A stretch of 5,663 nt of DNA from Oscillospiraceae bacterium (lineage in GTDB: Bacteria; Bacillota; Clostridia; Oscillospirales; Oscillospiraceae), in NCBI GenBank assembly GCA_029067025.1, contig JAIEFH010000161.1, forward strand, positions 1-5,663, written 5' to 3'. Position numbers and translations under genes: made by a program. The notes under the pieces were generated by a model. That model was not told the origin of the DNA, ran no database searches, and saw only the letters and a program-made list of their open reading frames with translations. Shown piece after piece: positions 1 through 5,625 of this stretch. Every line of letters begins with the position of its first letter. Within the stretch, counting starts at the first letter, position 1.

Positions 1-8
1 ACAGAAAA

Positions 9-31
9 TTGTTGACACTTTTTGTTGACAC
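9..31. repeat. tandem 10-nt direct repeat containing TTGACA
   Basis: The sequence TTGTTGACAC occurs at 9-18 and again at 22-31, a 13-nt period. Each copy contains a perfect -35-like TTGACA on the plus strand (12-17 and 25-30). No convincing -10 box follows at 16-18 nt; the best match is TTAAAT at 50-55, 19 nt after the second copy. The repeat could be part of a promoter, an operator for a neighbour outside the window, or chance in AT-rich DNA beyond the tRNA operon terminator. Positions 1-59 hold no gene that I can support. Confidence 0.4.
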
Positions 32-59
32 CAAAGAAAGCACAAAAAATTAAATGGGC

Positions 60-110
60 AAAAAAGTTTATAAAACAGAAGAAAGCCACCAAATACAGCG
101 GCTTTCTTCT
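60..110 (-). terminator. Rho-independent terminator of the tRNA operon
   Basis: An 11-bp perfect inverted repeat (77-87 with 100-110) encloses a 12-nt loop. Read on the minus strand, it is followed by a T-rich tail: GTTTTATAAAC and then six T (complement of 60-76). It begins 9 nt after the encoded CCA of tRNA-Pro, the last tRNA of the array, so it is well placed to end the operon. Confidence 0.75.
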
Positions 111-118
111 TGAAAAAA

Positions 119-195
119 TGGTCGGAGTGGCGGGACTTGAACCCGCGGCCTCTTGGTCCCGAACCAAGCGCGATACCAAACTTCGCCACACCCCG
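119..195 (-). tRNA. tRNA-Pro (anticodon CGG)
   Basis: This is a complete 77-nt cloverleaf on the minus strand. The acceptor arms CGGGGTG and CACTCCG pair with one G-T wobble. The anticodon stem CTTGG/CCAAG holds loop TTCGGGA, giving anticodon CGG, which reads proline codon CCG. The T arm is GCGGG-TTCAAGT-CCCGC. The discriminator is A and the 3' CCA is encoded (119-121). It is the last tRNA of the leftward operon, separated from tRNA-Cys by 51 nt that contain a GC-rich hairpin. Confidence 0.96.
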
Positions 196-216
196 ATATT
201 GACTTGGAAAAGGGAA

Positions 217-240
217 GAGGGCGGGCCGCAGCCCGCCCTC
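217..240 (-). terminator. GC-rich hairpin between tRNA-Cys and tRNA-Pro, terminator-like
   Basis: A perfect 10-bp stem (217-226 with 231-240) has a 4-nt loop. On the minus strand it lies just after tRNA-Cys and is followed by the pyrimidine-rich stretch TTCCCTTTTCC. The stem is strong, but the T run is interrupted, so it may be a weak terminator that allows read-through, an RNase processing signal, or a barrier against 3' exonuclease. tRNA-Pro lies downstream, so it cannot be the final terminator unless Pro has its own promoter, and I see none that is convincing. Confidence 0.5.
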
Positions 241-246
241 TCGCTT

Positions 247-321
247 TGGAGGCGCCACCCAGATTTGAACTGGGGCATCAGGATTTTGCAGACCCTTGCC
301 TTACCACTTGGCTATGGCGCC
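247..321 (-). tRNA. tRNA-Cys (anticodon GCA)
   Basis: This is a 75-nt cloverleaf on the minus strand. The acceptor arms GGCGCCA/TGGCGCC pair fully. The anticodon stem AGGGT/ATCCT holds loop CTGCAAA, giving anticodon GCA for cysteine. The T arm is CCCAG-TTCAAAT-CTGGG. The discriminator U is the expected cysteine identity base. The CCA is encoded at 247-249. Hairpins lie on both sides of the gene, so its expression may be uncoupled from the tRNAs upstream. Confidence 0.96.
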
Positions 322-336
322 GGACACTCTATTATA

Positions 337-377
337 TTCAAAAAGAAGTGCTTTAGCACTTCTTTTTGAAATTTTTT
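337..377. terminator. bidirectional terminator-like hairpin between tRNA-Gly and tRNA-Cys
   Basis: A perfect 15-bp inverted repeat (337-351 with 356-370) has a 4-nt loop, TTTA. Its core GAAGTGC/GCACTTC is followed by TTTTT on either strand, the layout of a bidirectional intrinsic terminator. On the plus strand a further T7 run (372-378) follows. On the minus strand, the direction of tRNA transcription, it sits after tRNA-Gly and before tRNA-Cys. It should therefore reduce or stop read-through from the upstream four tRNAs. Confidence 0.65.
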
Positions 378-453
378 TGGAGCGAGTGACGAGGCTCGAA
401 CTCGCTACCTCCACCTTGGCAAGGTGGCGCTCTACCAGATGAGCTACACTCGC
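378..453 (-). tRNA. tRNA-Gly (anticodon GCC)
   Basis: This is a 76-nt cloverleaf on the minus strand. The acceptor arms are GCGAGTG/CACTCGC. The anticodon stem CCACC/GGTGG holds loop TTGCCAA, giving anticodon GCC for glycine. The T arm is GCGAG-TTCGAGC-CTCGT. The discriminator is U and the CCA is encoded (378-380). Only 3 nt separate its 5' end from the CCA of tRNA-Phe upstream, so the two must be cut from one precursor. Confidence 0.96.
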
Positions 454-456
454 ATA

Positions 457-532
<76 letters not shown>

Positions 533-540
533 ATAAGATG

Positions 541-617
<77 letters not shown>

Positions 618-642
618 ACATTTGATCGGATCTGTGATCCGT

Positions 643-718
643 TGGTGGGAACAACAGGGCTCGAACCTGTGACCCCTTGCTTGTAAGGCAAGTGCTCTCC
701 CAGCTGAGCTATGCTCCC
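643..718 (-). tRNA. tRNA-Val (anticodon TAC)
   Basis: This is a 76-nt cloverleaf on the minus strand and the first tRNA of the operon. The acceptor arms GGGAGCA/TGTTCCC pair with one G-T wobble. The anticodon stem CTTGC/GCAAG holds loop CTTACAA, giving anticodon TAC for valine. The T arm is ACAGG-TTCGAGC-CCTGT. The discriminator is A and the CCA is encoded (643-645). Its 5' end is about 29 nt from the predicted transcription start. Confidence 0.96.
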
Positions 719-753
719 CAATCGTTCCTTCCGTTTGTCAGACGGCGAAAGTC

Positions 754-782
754 ATTATAACAAATGAAACCGACTCTGTCAA
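754..782 (-). promoter_or_regulatory. consensus housekeeping promoter of the tRNA operon
   Basis: On the minus strand, a perfect -35 TTGACA (complement of 777-782) is separated by exactly 17 nt from a perfect -10 TATAAT (complement of 754-759). TG sits one base before the -10, making an extended -10. The predicted start is near 747, with tRNA-Val beginning at 718. Such a strong promoter suits stable RNA. The -35 lies inside a small dyad, ACTCT-tgac-AGAGT (773-786). Confidence 0.92.
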
Positions 783-831
783 GAGTTAAAATCAAAAATT
801 GGCGAAACTTTTGAAAACGCTTGGTTCACCC

Positions 832-861
832 TTGCAAGGCCCGCGTCGGATGCGCTATAAT
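832..861 (+). promoter_or_regulatory. probable promoter of the FapA operon
   Basis: A perfect -10 TATAAT (856-861) is preceded 18 nt upstream by TTGCAA (832-837), which matches the -35 consensus at 4 of 6 positions. The expected start near 868 would give a leader of about 30 nt before the ATG at 900. The -35 sits in the 10-nt palindrome CCTTGCAAGG (830-839). It diverges from the tRNA promoter, with 49 bp between the two -35 elements. Confidence 0.65.
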
Positions 862-884
862 AATATTAGATAATTTATCCTGTG

Positions 885-890
885 AGGAGG
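885..890 (+). promoter_or_regulatory. ribosome binding site that sets the FapA start
   Basis: AGGAGG lies 9 nt before the ATG at 900. The in-frame GTG at 882 lies upstream of this site and would put the binding site inside the coding region, so the ATG is the true start. Confidence 0.85.
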
Positions 891-899
891 TGCCCCGGC

Positions 900-2630
900 A
901 TGGCAAACAAGAATCCGCTGCTGTCCTGGCTGTTTGGCGATCGCAAGGAGGAGAAACCTCAGACGCCTGACCAACAACAGGCTGAGGCACCCGCTCAGCA
1001 CGAAACCCCGCCCGCTGAGGCCAAAACAGATCTTTTTCGTCTGGAGCTGCCCCCGGATCACGCGGTGAATAAGCTGTGGCGGCTGTGGAAGGAGCAGGCG
1101 GGGTATCAGAGTCCGCCGCTCTTCCGTTTTGAGGATCCGGACGGGAAGGACGTGATCCCGGCCGACCAGGCCAAACAGGAATTGGCGCGGCTGCTGCTGA
1201 CCGTGAACGCCTCCGCCAACCAGCGGCTGGGCAGGGTTCAGCCAAAGAAGGCGGGCAAGGCGCAGGAGGGGGAGGATCCGCCCCCGCTTCCCGATCTGGA
1301 TGCCCAGGCGGTAGCCTTTGTGTCCAATGACCGGCTGACGGCGTGGGTGTTCGTCTATCCGCCGGTGGGCGACGGCCAGGAGTTGGATCGGGGTATGCTG
1401 ATAAAAGCCCTGAAGGAAAAGCAGGCAGAGTACGGCCTGGATGAGGATCTGCTGGATGCCCTGCCCGACAATCCGGAGCGGTATTTCCGCCTGTATCTGG
1501 CGGCCCGGGGCGAGGCCGCCGTCCACGGCAAGGATGGCCGCATCGTGGATTTGTTTGTCCGTAGTCCGGAGCGGAAGCTGGCGGTGGACGAGTACAACCG
1601 GGTGGATTACGCCTCCATTAGCTTCATCCAGAATGTGGAGGAGGGGGACGTGATCTGCCGGATCATTGAGCCCACCCCCGGCGAGGACGGAAAAACGGTG
1701 CTGGGGCAGGAGCTGCCCGCCCGGGTCGGCAGAGCGGCCGCGGTGCCCAAGGGACGCAACACCGCCCTCACCGATGACGGGACGGCCTTAGTGGCCACAA
1801 AAACGGGCCATGTGGAGTTCAGCGGCCGCACCTTCCAGGTGAAGCCCGTCATGGAGATCGAGGGCAATGTGGATTACTCCACCGGCCATATCAACTTTTT
1901 AGGGGACGTCCATGTCCACGGGGACGTCTGCACCGGCTTCACCGTCCGGGCCATGGGAAACATCACGGTGGACGGCGTGGTGGAGGCGGCCTCGGTGGAG
2001 GCGGGCGGCGACCTCATCATGGTCAAGGGGGCCCAGGGGGACAACCGCGCGGTACTCCGGGCGGGACACAGCATTTTTGCCAAGTATCTGGAGAACTGCT
2101 GCCTCTATGCCATGGAGGATCTCCACGCCGACTGCGTCATCAACTGCGATGTATATTGCGACGGCCTGGTAGAGGTGCGCTCCGGCCGGGGCACCATCAT
2201 CGGGGGCAGCATCCGGGCCGCCCATGAGGTGAGCGCCGGGGTACTGGGCGCCCGGTCAGAGTGCCGCACCGATGTGGTGCTGGGCGGGCTGCCCTGCCAG
2301 GAATTCGACCGTGAGGTGCTGGTGCGGGAGATTGCCGAGCTGGAGGAAAAGCTGGAAAAAACGGAGCGCCAGCCCGAAAGCCCCACTAAATTTACCCGTA
2401 TGGGCAAGCTGCGGATGCAGCTGTCCTTGAACAAAAACAAGCTGGAGCAGTTTGAGAAGGATCTGGAGGAGCAGGAGGAGGAGCAGCAGTCCCCCGGCGT
2501 CCGCCGCCTCACCTGCGGCGTGGCCTACCCCGGCGCGTCGGTGGCCATCGGCCCGGCCTTTTACCGCTTCCAACAGGAGACCCGCCCTGTGGTTGCCAGT
2601 CTGGTGGATGGGGAGATCAGCATCATTTGA
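900..2630 (+). CDS. FapA family (DUF342) polymerising beta-helix protein
   Basis: A 576-residue cytoplasmic protein with no signal peptide or membrane segment. Residues 1-45 are a low-complexity linker rich in Q, E, P and A. Residues about 45-200 form a divergent N-terminal region. Residues about 200-320 match the conserved FapA N-terminal block, with GKDG (210-213), EEGDVI, PTPGEDGKTVLGQ and the start of VEGNVD-like EGNVDYSTGHINF. Residues about 320-465 are the repetitive right-handed beta-helix, with runs such as GDVHVHGDV, GNITVDGVVEAASVEAGGD and GTIIGGSIRAAHEVSAGVLG. Residues about 468-532 form a charged coiled coil ending in an acidic stretch, followed by a short beta-rich tail. In Vibrio, FapA takes part in flagellar assembly and positioning. 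The related DUF342 proteins of Clostridia are mostly uncharacterised and resemble bactofilin-type scaffolds. No flagellar gene is in the window, so a flagellar role is not shown. It leads a probable four-gene operon, and the next gene is a CheY-like receiver. Confidence 0.88.
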   Translation: MANKNPLLSWLFGDRKEEKPQTPDQQQAEAPAQHETPPAEAKTDLFRLELPPDHAVNKLWRLWKEQAGYQSPPLFRFEDPDGKDVIPADQAKQELARLLLTVNASANQRLGRVQPKKAGKAQEGEDPPPLPDLDAQAVAFVSNDRLTAWVFVYPPVGDGQELDRGMLIKALKEKQAEYGLDEDLLDALPDNPERYFRLYLAARGEAAVHGKDGRIVDLFVRSPERKLAVDEYNRVDYASISFIQNVEEGDVICRIIEPTPGEDGKTVLGQELPARVGRAAAVPKGRNTALTDDGTALVATKTGHVEFSGRTFQVKPVMEIEGNVDYSTGHINFLGDVHVHGDVCTGFTVRAMGNITVDGVVEAASVEAGGDLIMVKGAQGDNRAVLRAGHSIFAKYLENCCLYAMEDLHADCVINCDVYCDGLVEVRSGRGTIIGGSIRAAHEVSAGVLGARSECRTDVVLGGLPCQEFDREVLVREIAELEEKLEKTERQPESPTKFTRMGKLRMQLSLNKNKLEQFEKDLEEQEEEQQSPGVRRLTCGVAYPGASVAIGPAFYRFQQETRPVVASLVDGEISII

Positions 2631-2698
2631 CGCAAGGCCGGATCCGAAACGGTATCAAAGAAACAAAACAATTTCGACAGAAAGCAGGATGTTATATC

Positions 2699-3067
2699 AT
2701 GGCAAAGCGAGTGATGGTGGTAGACGACTCCCGGGTCCAGGAGGTTCAGATTCGCAAGCTGCTGGAGGGGAGCGATTACGAGGTGGCGCACTACTGCCGC
2801 AGCGGTGAGGACGCCCTGGCGGTGTACGACGAGGTGAAGCCGGACGTGGTGACCATGGACATCATCATGCCGGGGATGGACGGTCTGGAGGCCGCCCAGG
2901 CCATTTTGGAGGAGTATCCCGAGGCAAAAATCGTCATGGTGTCCTCGCTGGCATATGACGACACCTTTAACGAGGCCAAGGCCATCGGCACCAAGGGGTT
3001 CATTAGCAAGCCTGTGGGGCAGGAGGAACTGCTGGCCGCTCTGGATCAGGCGCTGTCCGGCCAGTGA
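2699..3067 (+). CDS. stand-alone CheY-like response regulator receiver
   Basis: A 122-residue protein made of a single receiver domain with no output domain. All the phosphorylation residues are present: acidic pair D9-D10, phospho-acceptor D54 (in VTMDIIMPGMDG), switch serine S82 (in IVMVSSL) and K104 (in FISKP). The IVMVSSL and GTKGFISKP motifs resemble the CheY and CheB receivers of Firmicutes. The start is ATG 2699, with AGGA at 2686-2689 placed 9 nt upstream and the family alignment beginning at MAKR. A TTG at 2627 overlapping the FapA stop would add 24 residues unlike any receiver and is rejected. It lies 68 nt after the FapA gene with no terminator between them, so the two are probably co-transcribed. 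It likely passes phosphorylation state to a partner by protein contact. The cognate kinase is not in the window. FapA is a candidate partner by position only. Confidence 0.92.
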   Translation: MAKRVMVVDDSRVQEVQIRKLLEGSDYEVAHYCRSGEDALAVYDEVKPDVVTMDIIMPGMDGLEAAQAILEEYPEAKIVMVSSLAYDDTFNEAKAIGTKGFISKPVGQEELLAALDQALSGQ

Positions 3068-3127
3068 CGAACGGCTTCGCCCGGATAAAATAAAGCGCGC
3101 GGTGAAGCGCTGAAAGGGAGAAAAACG

Positions 3128-4282
3128 ATGGATTATGCGCAAAGGGCACGGGAGCTGCGGGATGAGACCGTGGCCCACCGGCGGTATTTTCACGCCAACG
3201 CGGAGGTGGGGCTGGAGACGCCCAAGGCCGTGGACTATGTGATGGAGCGGCTGACAGAGTACGGTCTGAAGCCGGAGAAGTGCGGCCACGGCGTGACCGC
3301 CAGCATCGGATCAGGGGGCAAAACGCTGCTGCTGCGGGCAGATATGGACGCCCTGCCCATGGGGGAGGAGAGCGGCGAGCCCTTTGCCTGTCCCACTGGG
3401 ACCGAGGCCCACACCTGCGGCCATGATTTCCACGCCGCCATGCTGCTCACCGCCGCCAAAATGCTGAAGGAGAACGAGGCGGCGCTGGGAGGGACGGTCC
3501 GGCTCATGTTCCAGCCGGCGGAGGAGACCTTTGAGGGCGCGAAGGATATGATCGAATGCGGCATCCTGGAGGGCGTGGACGGGGCGCTGGCATTTCATGT
3601 GTCGCCGGGAAGGATGCCGGTGGGTCTGATTTTCTACAACAGTGGCGGGGTGATGATGTCCTCCGTGGACGGCTTCCGCGTCACCGTCCACGGCAAGGGA
3701 GCCCACGGGGCCTATCCCCACAGCTCCATCGATCCCATCAACATCGCCGTCCACATCTACCTGGCCCTGGAGGCACTCATCGCCCGGGAGGCGGACCCGG
3801 GGAAGAACTGCGTGCTCACCGTGGGGAACTTCTCCGCCGGTTCGGCCCCAAACATCATCCCGGAAACCGCCGTTCTGCAGGGAACTATCCGCACCAACGA
3901 CAGGGCCTGCCGGGAGCTGCTGGTGCGGCGGATGAAAGAGGCGGCCGCCGGAGTGGCCCAGGTCTACGGCGGGAGCGCGGAGGTAGAGATGCTCTCTGAG
4001 GTGCCGCCCCTGATCTGCGACAAGGAGTTGACCGATAAAATGGCGGGGTATCTTCAGGAGATCCCCGGCCTGACGCTGTACCCAGGTATTGCCGCCAGCG
4101 CGTCGGAGGATTTCGCCGTGGTGGCCGAGCGGGTGCCCAGCGCGTTTATGTACCTTTCCGCCGGATTCCAGGACGAGCGGGGGGACGCCCCGGCCCACAA
4201 CCCCAAGGTGCGCTTCAACGAGGATGTGTGCGCCATCGGGCCGGCCGGGCTGGCCCACTGTGCCACGCGGTGGCTGGCGTAA
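3128..4282 (+). CDS. M20 family metal-dependent amidohydrolase (N-acyl amino acid/hippurate hydrolase type)
   Basis: A 384-residue cytosolic enzyme of normal family length. It resembles the HipO/AmaA/IAA-amino-acid hydrolase branch, which cleaves the amide bond of N-acyl amino acids and similar conjugates using two metal ions. Visible metal ligands are C97 and H99 (TCGHD), E133 (QPAEE), H157 (AFHV) and H357 (AHNPKVRF). E132 is the expected general base. LLLRADMDALPM (68-78) is the family signature near the first catalytic segment. Residues about 180-290 form the lid/dimerisation domain, with VHGKGAHGAYPH and the GGxxxN-like GNFSAGSAPNIIP stretch. The start is ATG 3128, with AAAGGGAG at 3113-3120 placed 7 nt upstream. 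It lies 60 nt after the receiver gene with no terminator between them. The exact substrate cannot be read from the sequence. Acyl amino acid, hippurate or peptide-derived substrates are all possible, and nothing nearby narrows the choice. Confidence 0.9.
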   Translation: MDYAQRARELRDETVAHRRYFHANAEVGLETPKAVDYVMERLTEYGLKPEKCGHGVTASIGSGGKTLLLRADMDALPMGEESGEPFACPTGTEAHTCGHDFHAAMLLTAAKMLKENEAALGGTVRLMFQPAEETFEGAKDMIECGILEGVDGALAFHVSPGRMPVGLIFYNSGGVMMSSVDGFRVTVHGKGAHGAYPHSSIDPINIAVHIYLALEALIAREADPGKNCVLTVGNFSAGSAPNIIPETAVLQGTIRTNDRACRELLVRRMKEAAAGVAQVYGGSAEVEMLSEVPPLICDKELTDKMAGYLQEIPGLTLYPGIAASASEDFAVVAERVPSAFMYLSAGFQDERGDAPAHNPKVRFNEDVCAIGPAGLAHCATRWLA

Positions 4283-4351
4283 AATGGCCGCTCCGCGACC
4301 CGTCATTTCCCTATGTGAACCGAAAACGAATAAAGGCATAGCTTAATTGGG

Positions 4352-4359
4352 AAAGGAAG
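4352..4359 (+). promoter_or_regulatory. ribosome binding site that sets the kinase-like start
   Basis: AAAGGAAG lies 8 nt before ATG 4368. An in-frame TTG at 4347 precedes this site and would add 7 residues not expected in the family, so ATG 4368 is preferred. Confidence 0.75.
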
Positions 4360-4367
4360 TGCCATTC

Positions 4368-4988
4368 ATGAAGATCGTGACCATCAGCCGGGAGTTTGGC
4401 AGCGGCGGCAGGGAGCTGGGAAAGCGCCTTGCGGATACGCTAGGCTTCGACTACTATGACCGGGAGATCATCACGGCCATTGCTCAGGCCAAGGGCATGG
4501 ACGAGAACTATGTGGAGAAGGCCCTGGAGGGCGGTATGTGGCAGCATATTCCGCTGACATACGGCCAGGCGTTCGCCAGCGGGGCCGTGATGCAGGCGGC
4601 CCAGACCGGCCTGCTGGTGGAGCAGCGGCGGGTGATTAACGGCATCGCCAAGGCGGGCAGGGACTGCGTGATCGTGGGCCGGGACGCGGACATACTCCTG
4701 GCGGATCAGAAGCCCTTCACCATGTTTGTGTGCGCGGACATGGACGCGAAGGTCCGCCGCTGCATGGAGCGGGCCAGGGAGGGGGAGAACCTGTCCCGGA
4801 AGGCGATCATGCAGAACATCGCGCGGATCGACAAGGCCCGGGCCAGGAGCCGTGAGATGATTTCGGACAGCAAATGGGGCCATGGGGCCAGCTACCACAT
4901 GACGGTGAACACCAGCGGCTGGGACCTCAAGGAGCTTACCGGAGCGGTGGCGGACTTTGTGACGCGCTGGTTCGCGCGGACAGAATAA
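4368..4988 (+). CDS. cytidylate-kinase-like family protein
   Basis: A 206-residue P-loop protein of the cytidylate-kinase-like family common in Clostridia. ITISREFGSGGRELGKRLA (5-22 region) is the glycine-rich nucleotide-binding loop typical of this family. FDYYDREII (27-35) matches the family's next conserved block. VIVGRDAD (101-108) ends a core strand. IDKARARSREMISDSKWG (154-171) is the arginine-rich lid-like segment. YHMTVNTSGWDLKEL (176-190) is the typical C-terminal block. It is distinct from the true cytidylate kinase Cmk, which is about 220 residues long with different motifs, so CMP kinase activity should not be assumed and the real acceptor is unknown. It starts 85 nt after the amidohydrolase, with no clear promoter or terminator in the gap. 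It is the last gene before the strong terminator at 5036. Confidence 0.88.
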   Translation: MKIVTISREFGSGGRELGKRLADTLGFDYYDREIITAIAQAKGMDENYVEKALEGGMWQHIPLTYGQAFASGAVMQAAQTGLLVEQRRVINGIAKAGRDCVIVGRDADILLADQKPFTMFVCADMDAKVRRCMERAREGENLSRKAIMQNIARIDKARARSREMISDSKWGHGASYHMTVNTSGWDLKELTGAVADFVTRWFARTE

Positions 4989-4998
4989 CAACAACGGC

Positions 4999-5021
4999 CC
5001 GCGCCCTTTCCAGGGGCGCGG
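4999..5021 (+). other. GC-rich hairpin after the kinase-like gene
   Basis: An 8-bp stem (4999-5006 with 5014-5021, CCGCGCCC/GGGCGCGG type) has a 7-nt loop. It lies 10 nt after the stop codon. No T run follows, so it is not an intrinsic terminator alone. It may stabilise the mRNA 3' end or support the terminator 15 nt downstream. Confidence 0.5.
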
Positions 5022-5035
5022 CAGTCAGCGCAAAG

Positions 5036-5067
5036 AAAGGCCCCAGGGCAATGCCCTGGGGCCTTTT
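5036..5067. terminator. bidirectional intrinsic terminator between convergent genes
   Basis: A perfect 14-bp stem (5036-5049 with 5053-5066) has a 3-nt loop and starts with AAAGGCCCC. The stem ends in T4 (5064-5067) on the plus strand and in CCTTTCTTT on the minus strand. It lies 47 nt after the plus-strand kinase-like gene and 28 nt beyond the stop of the minus-strand lipoprotein gene, so it can end transcripts from both sides. Confidence 0.88.
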
Positions 5068-5095
5068 GGTGTGCTGTCTCGGACGTGGGAAAAGC

Positions 5096-5602
5096 TCAAT
5101 CTTCCTTGAAAAAGCTCTGGAAGGTGTTTTGCACCAGCCCGTTTTTCTTGCTGACAATGAGGACGACATACCGGCCCTCCCGGGTAATGACCGCGGCCTC
5201 GGTGAGGGGGACCTGCTCCGGGTCATACTCCTCAAAGGTGCCTTGCCGTGCTTTCACATGGTCGTGGAGGGAGTCCATCATGGCGGCGGCGTCGGACTTG
5301 CTCTTCAGCTTGACCACCGCGATCTCCTCCGCCGTCCCGGCGTCGGCGTAGGCGTAGAAGTACTCATCCACCTTGCCGTAGTCCATGCTGGACAGGAAGA
5401 AGAAATTGTCCTTGGCGTCCGCGTCCGCGCTGGACTTTACCACCATCTCGGGCAGGGTGGTATCCACGTCCAGCATGGCCTTTTGCATAGCGGCCAGATC
5501 GACGTCCGGCCCATCGGGCGCCTCCTTGCCGGAGCAGCCGAAGCAGGCTGCCAGCATCAGCGCGGCCAGCAGGAGACAGGCCGCTTTTTTCACATACTTC
5601 AT
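5096..5602 (-). CDS. DUF4358 domain lipoprotein
   Basis: A 168-residue exported lipoprotein. The N terminus has a basic start (KYVKK), a hydrophobic segment (residues 7-19) and a lipobox LAAC with the lipidated cysteine at C20. A second cysteine follows at C23. Residues about 34-165 match the DUF4358 pattern: a DVDTTLPEMV region, then DNFFFLSSMDYGKVDEYFYAYAD, an AEEIAVVKLKS strand, a helix with HDHVKARQGTFEEYDP, and a closing GRYVVLIVSKK strand. The function of the domain is unknown; it should sit on the outer face of the cytoplasmic membrane. The start is well set: GGGAGG on the minus strand (complement of 5610-5615) lies 7 nt upstream of the ATG. From memory, such genes in Clostridia often lie near MBOAT acyltransferase and DHHW/SGNH-type genes of cell-envelope acylation; this was not checked here. 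It is probably co-transcribed with the gene whose end lies just upstream. Confidence 0.88.
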   Translation of the reverse strand: MKYVKKAACLLLAALMLAACFGCSGKEAPDGPDVDLAAMQKAMLDVDTTLPEMVVKSSADADAKDNFFFLSSMDYGKVDEYFYAYADAGTAEEIAVVKLKSKSDAAAMMDSLHDHVKARQGTFEEYDPEQVPLTEAAVITREGRYVVLIVSKKNGLVQNTFQSFFKED

Positions 5603-5625
5603 TGCGTTACCTCCCTATACCGGAT

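Noticed and set aside
22..369. 115-residue plus-strand open frame containing GVAGLEPAASWSRTK
   Set aside because: It runs antisense through tRNA-Pro and tRNA-Cys. This peptide is a well-known false protein produced by translating the complement of tRNA genes.
882..899. GTG start six codons upstream of the FapA ATG
   Set aside because: The AGGAGG site lies inside this extension and is spaced correctly for ATG 900.
2673..2697. Possible promoter in front of the receiver gene (TTCGAC and TTATAT)
   Set aside because: The matches are poor, and the start point would fall at or after the ATG and leave no binding site in the transcript.
2627..2698. 24-residue N-terminal extension of the receiver from a TTG overlapping the FapA stop
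   Set aside because: The extension does not resemble receiver sequence, and ATG 2699 has its own binding site.
3311..4339. Long minus-strand open frame (342 residues) opposite the amidohydrolase
   Set aside because: It is antisense to a gene with clear M20 catalytic residues. Long open frames on the opposite strand are common in GC-rich coding DNA, and no domain is recognisable in its translation.
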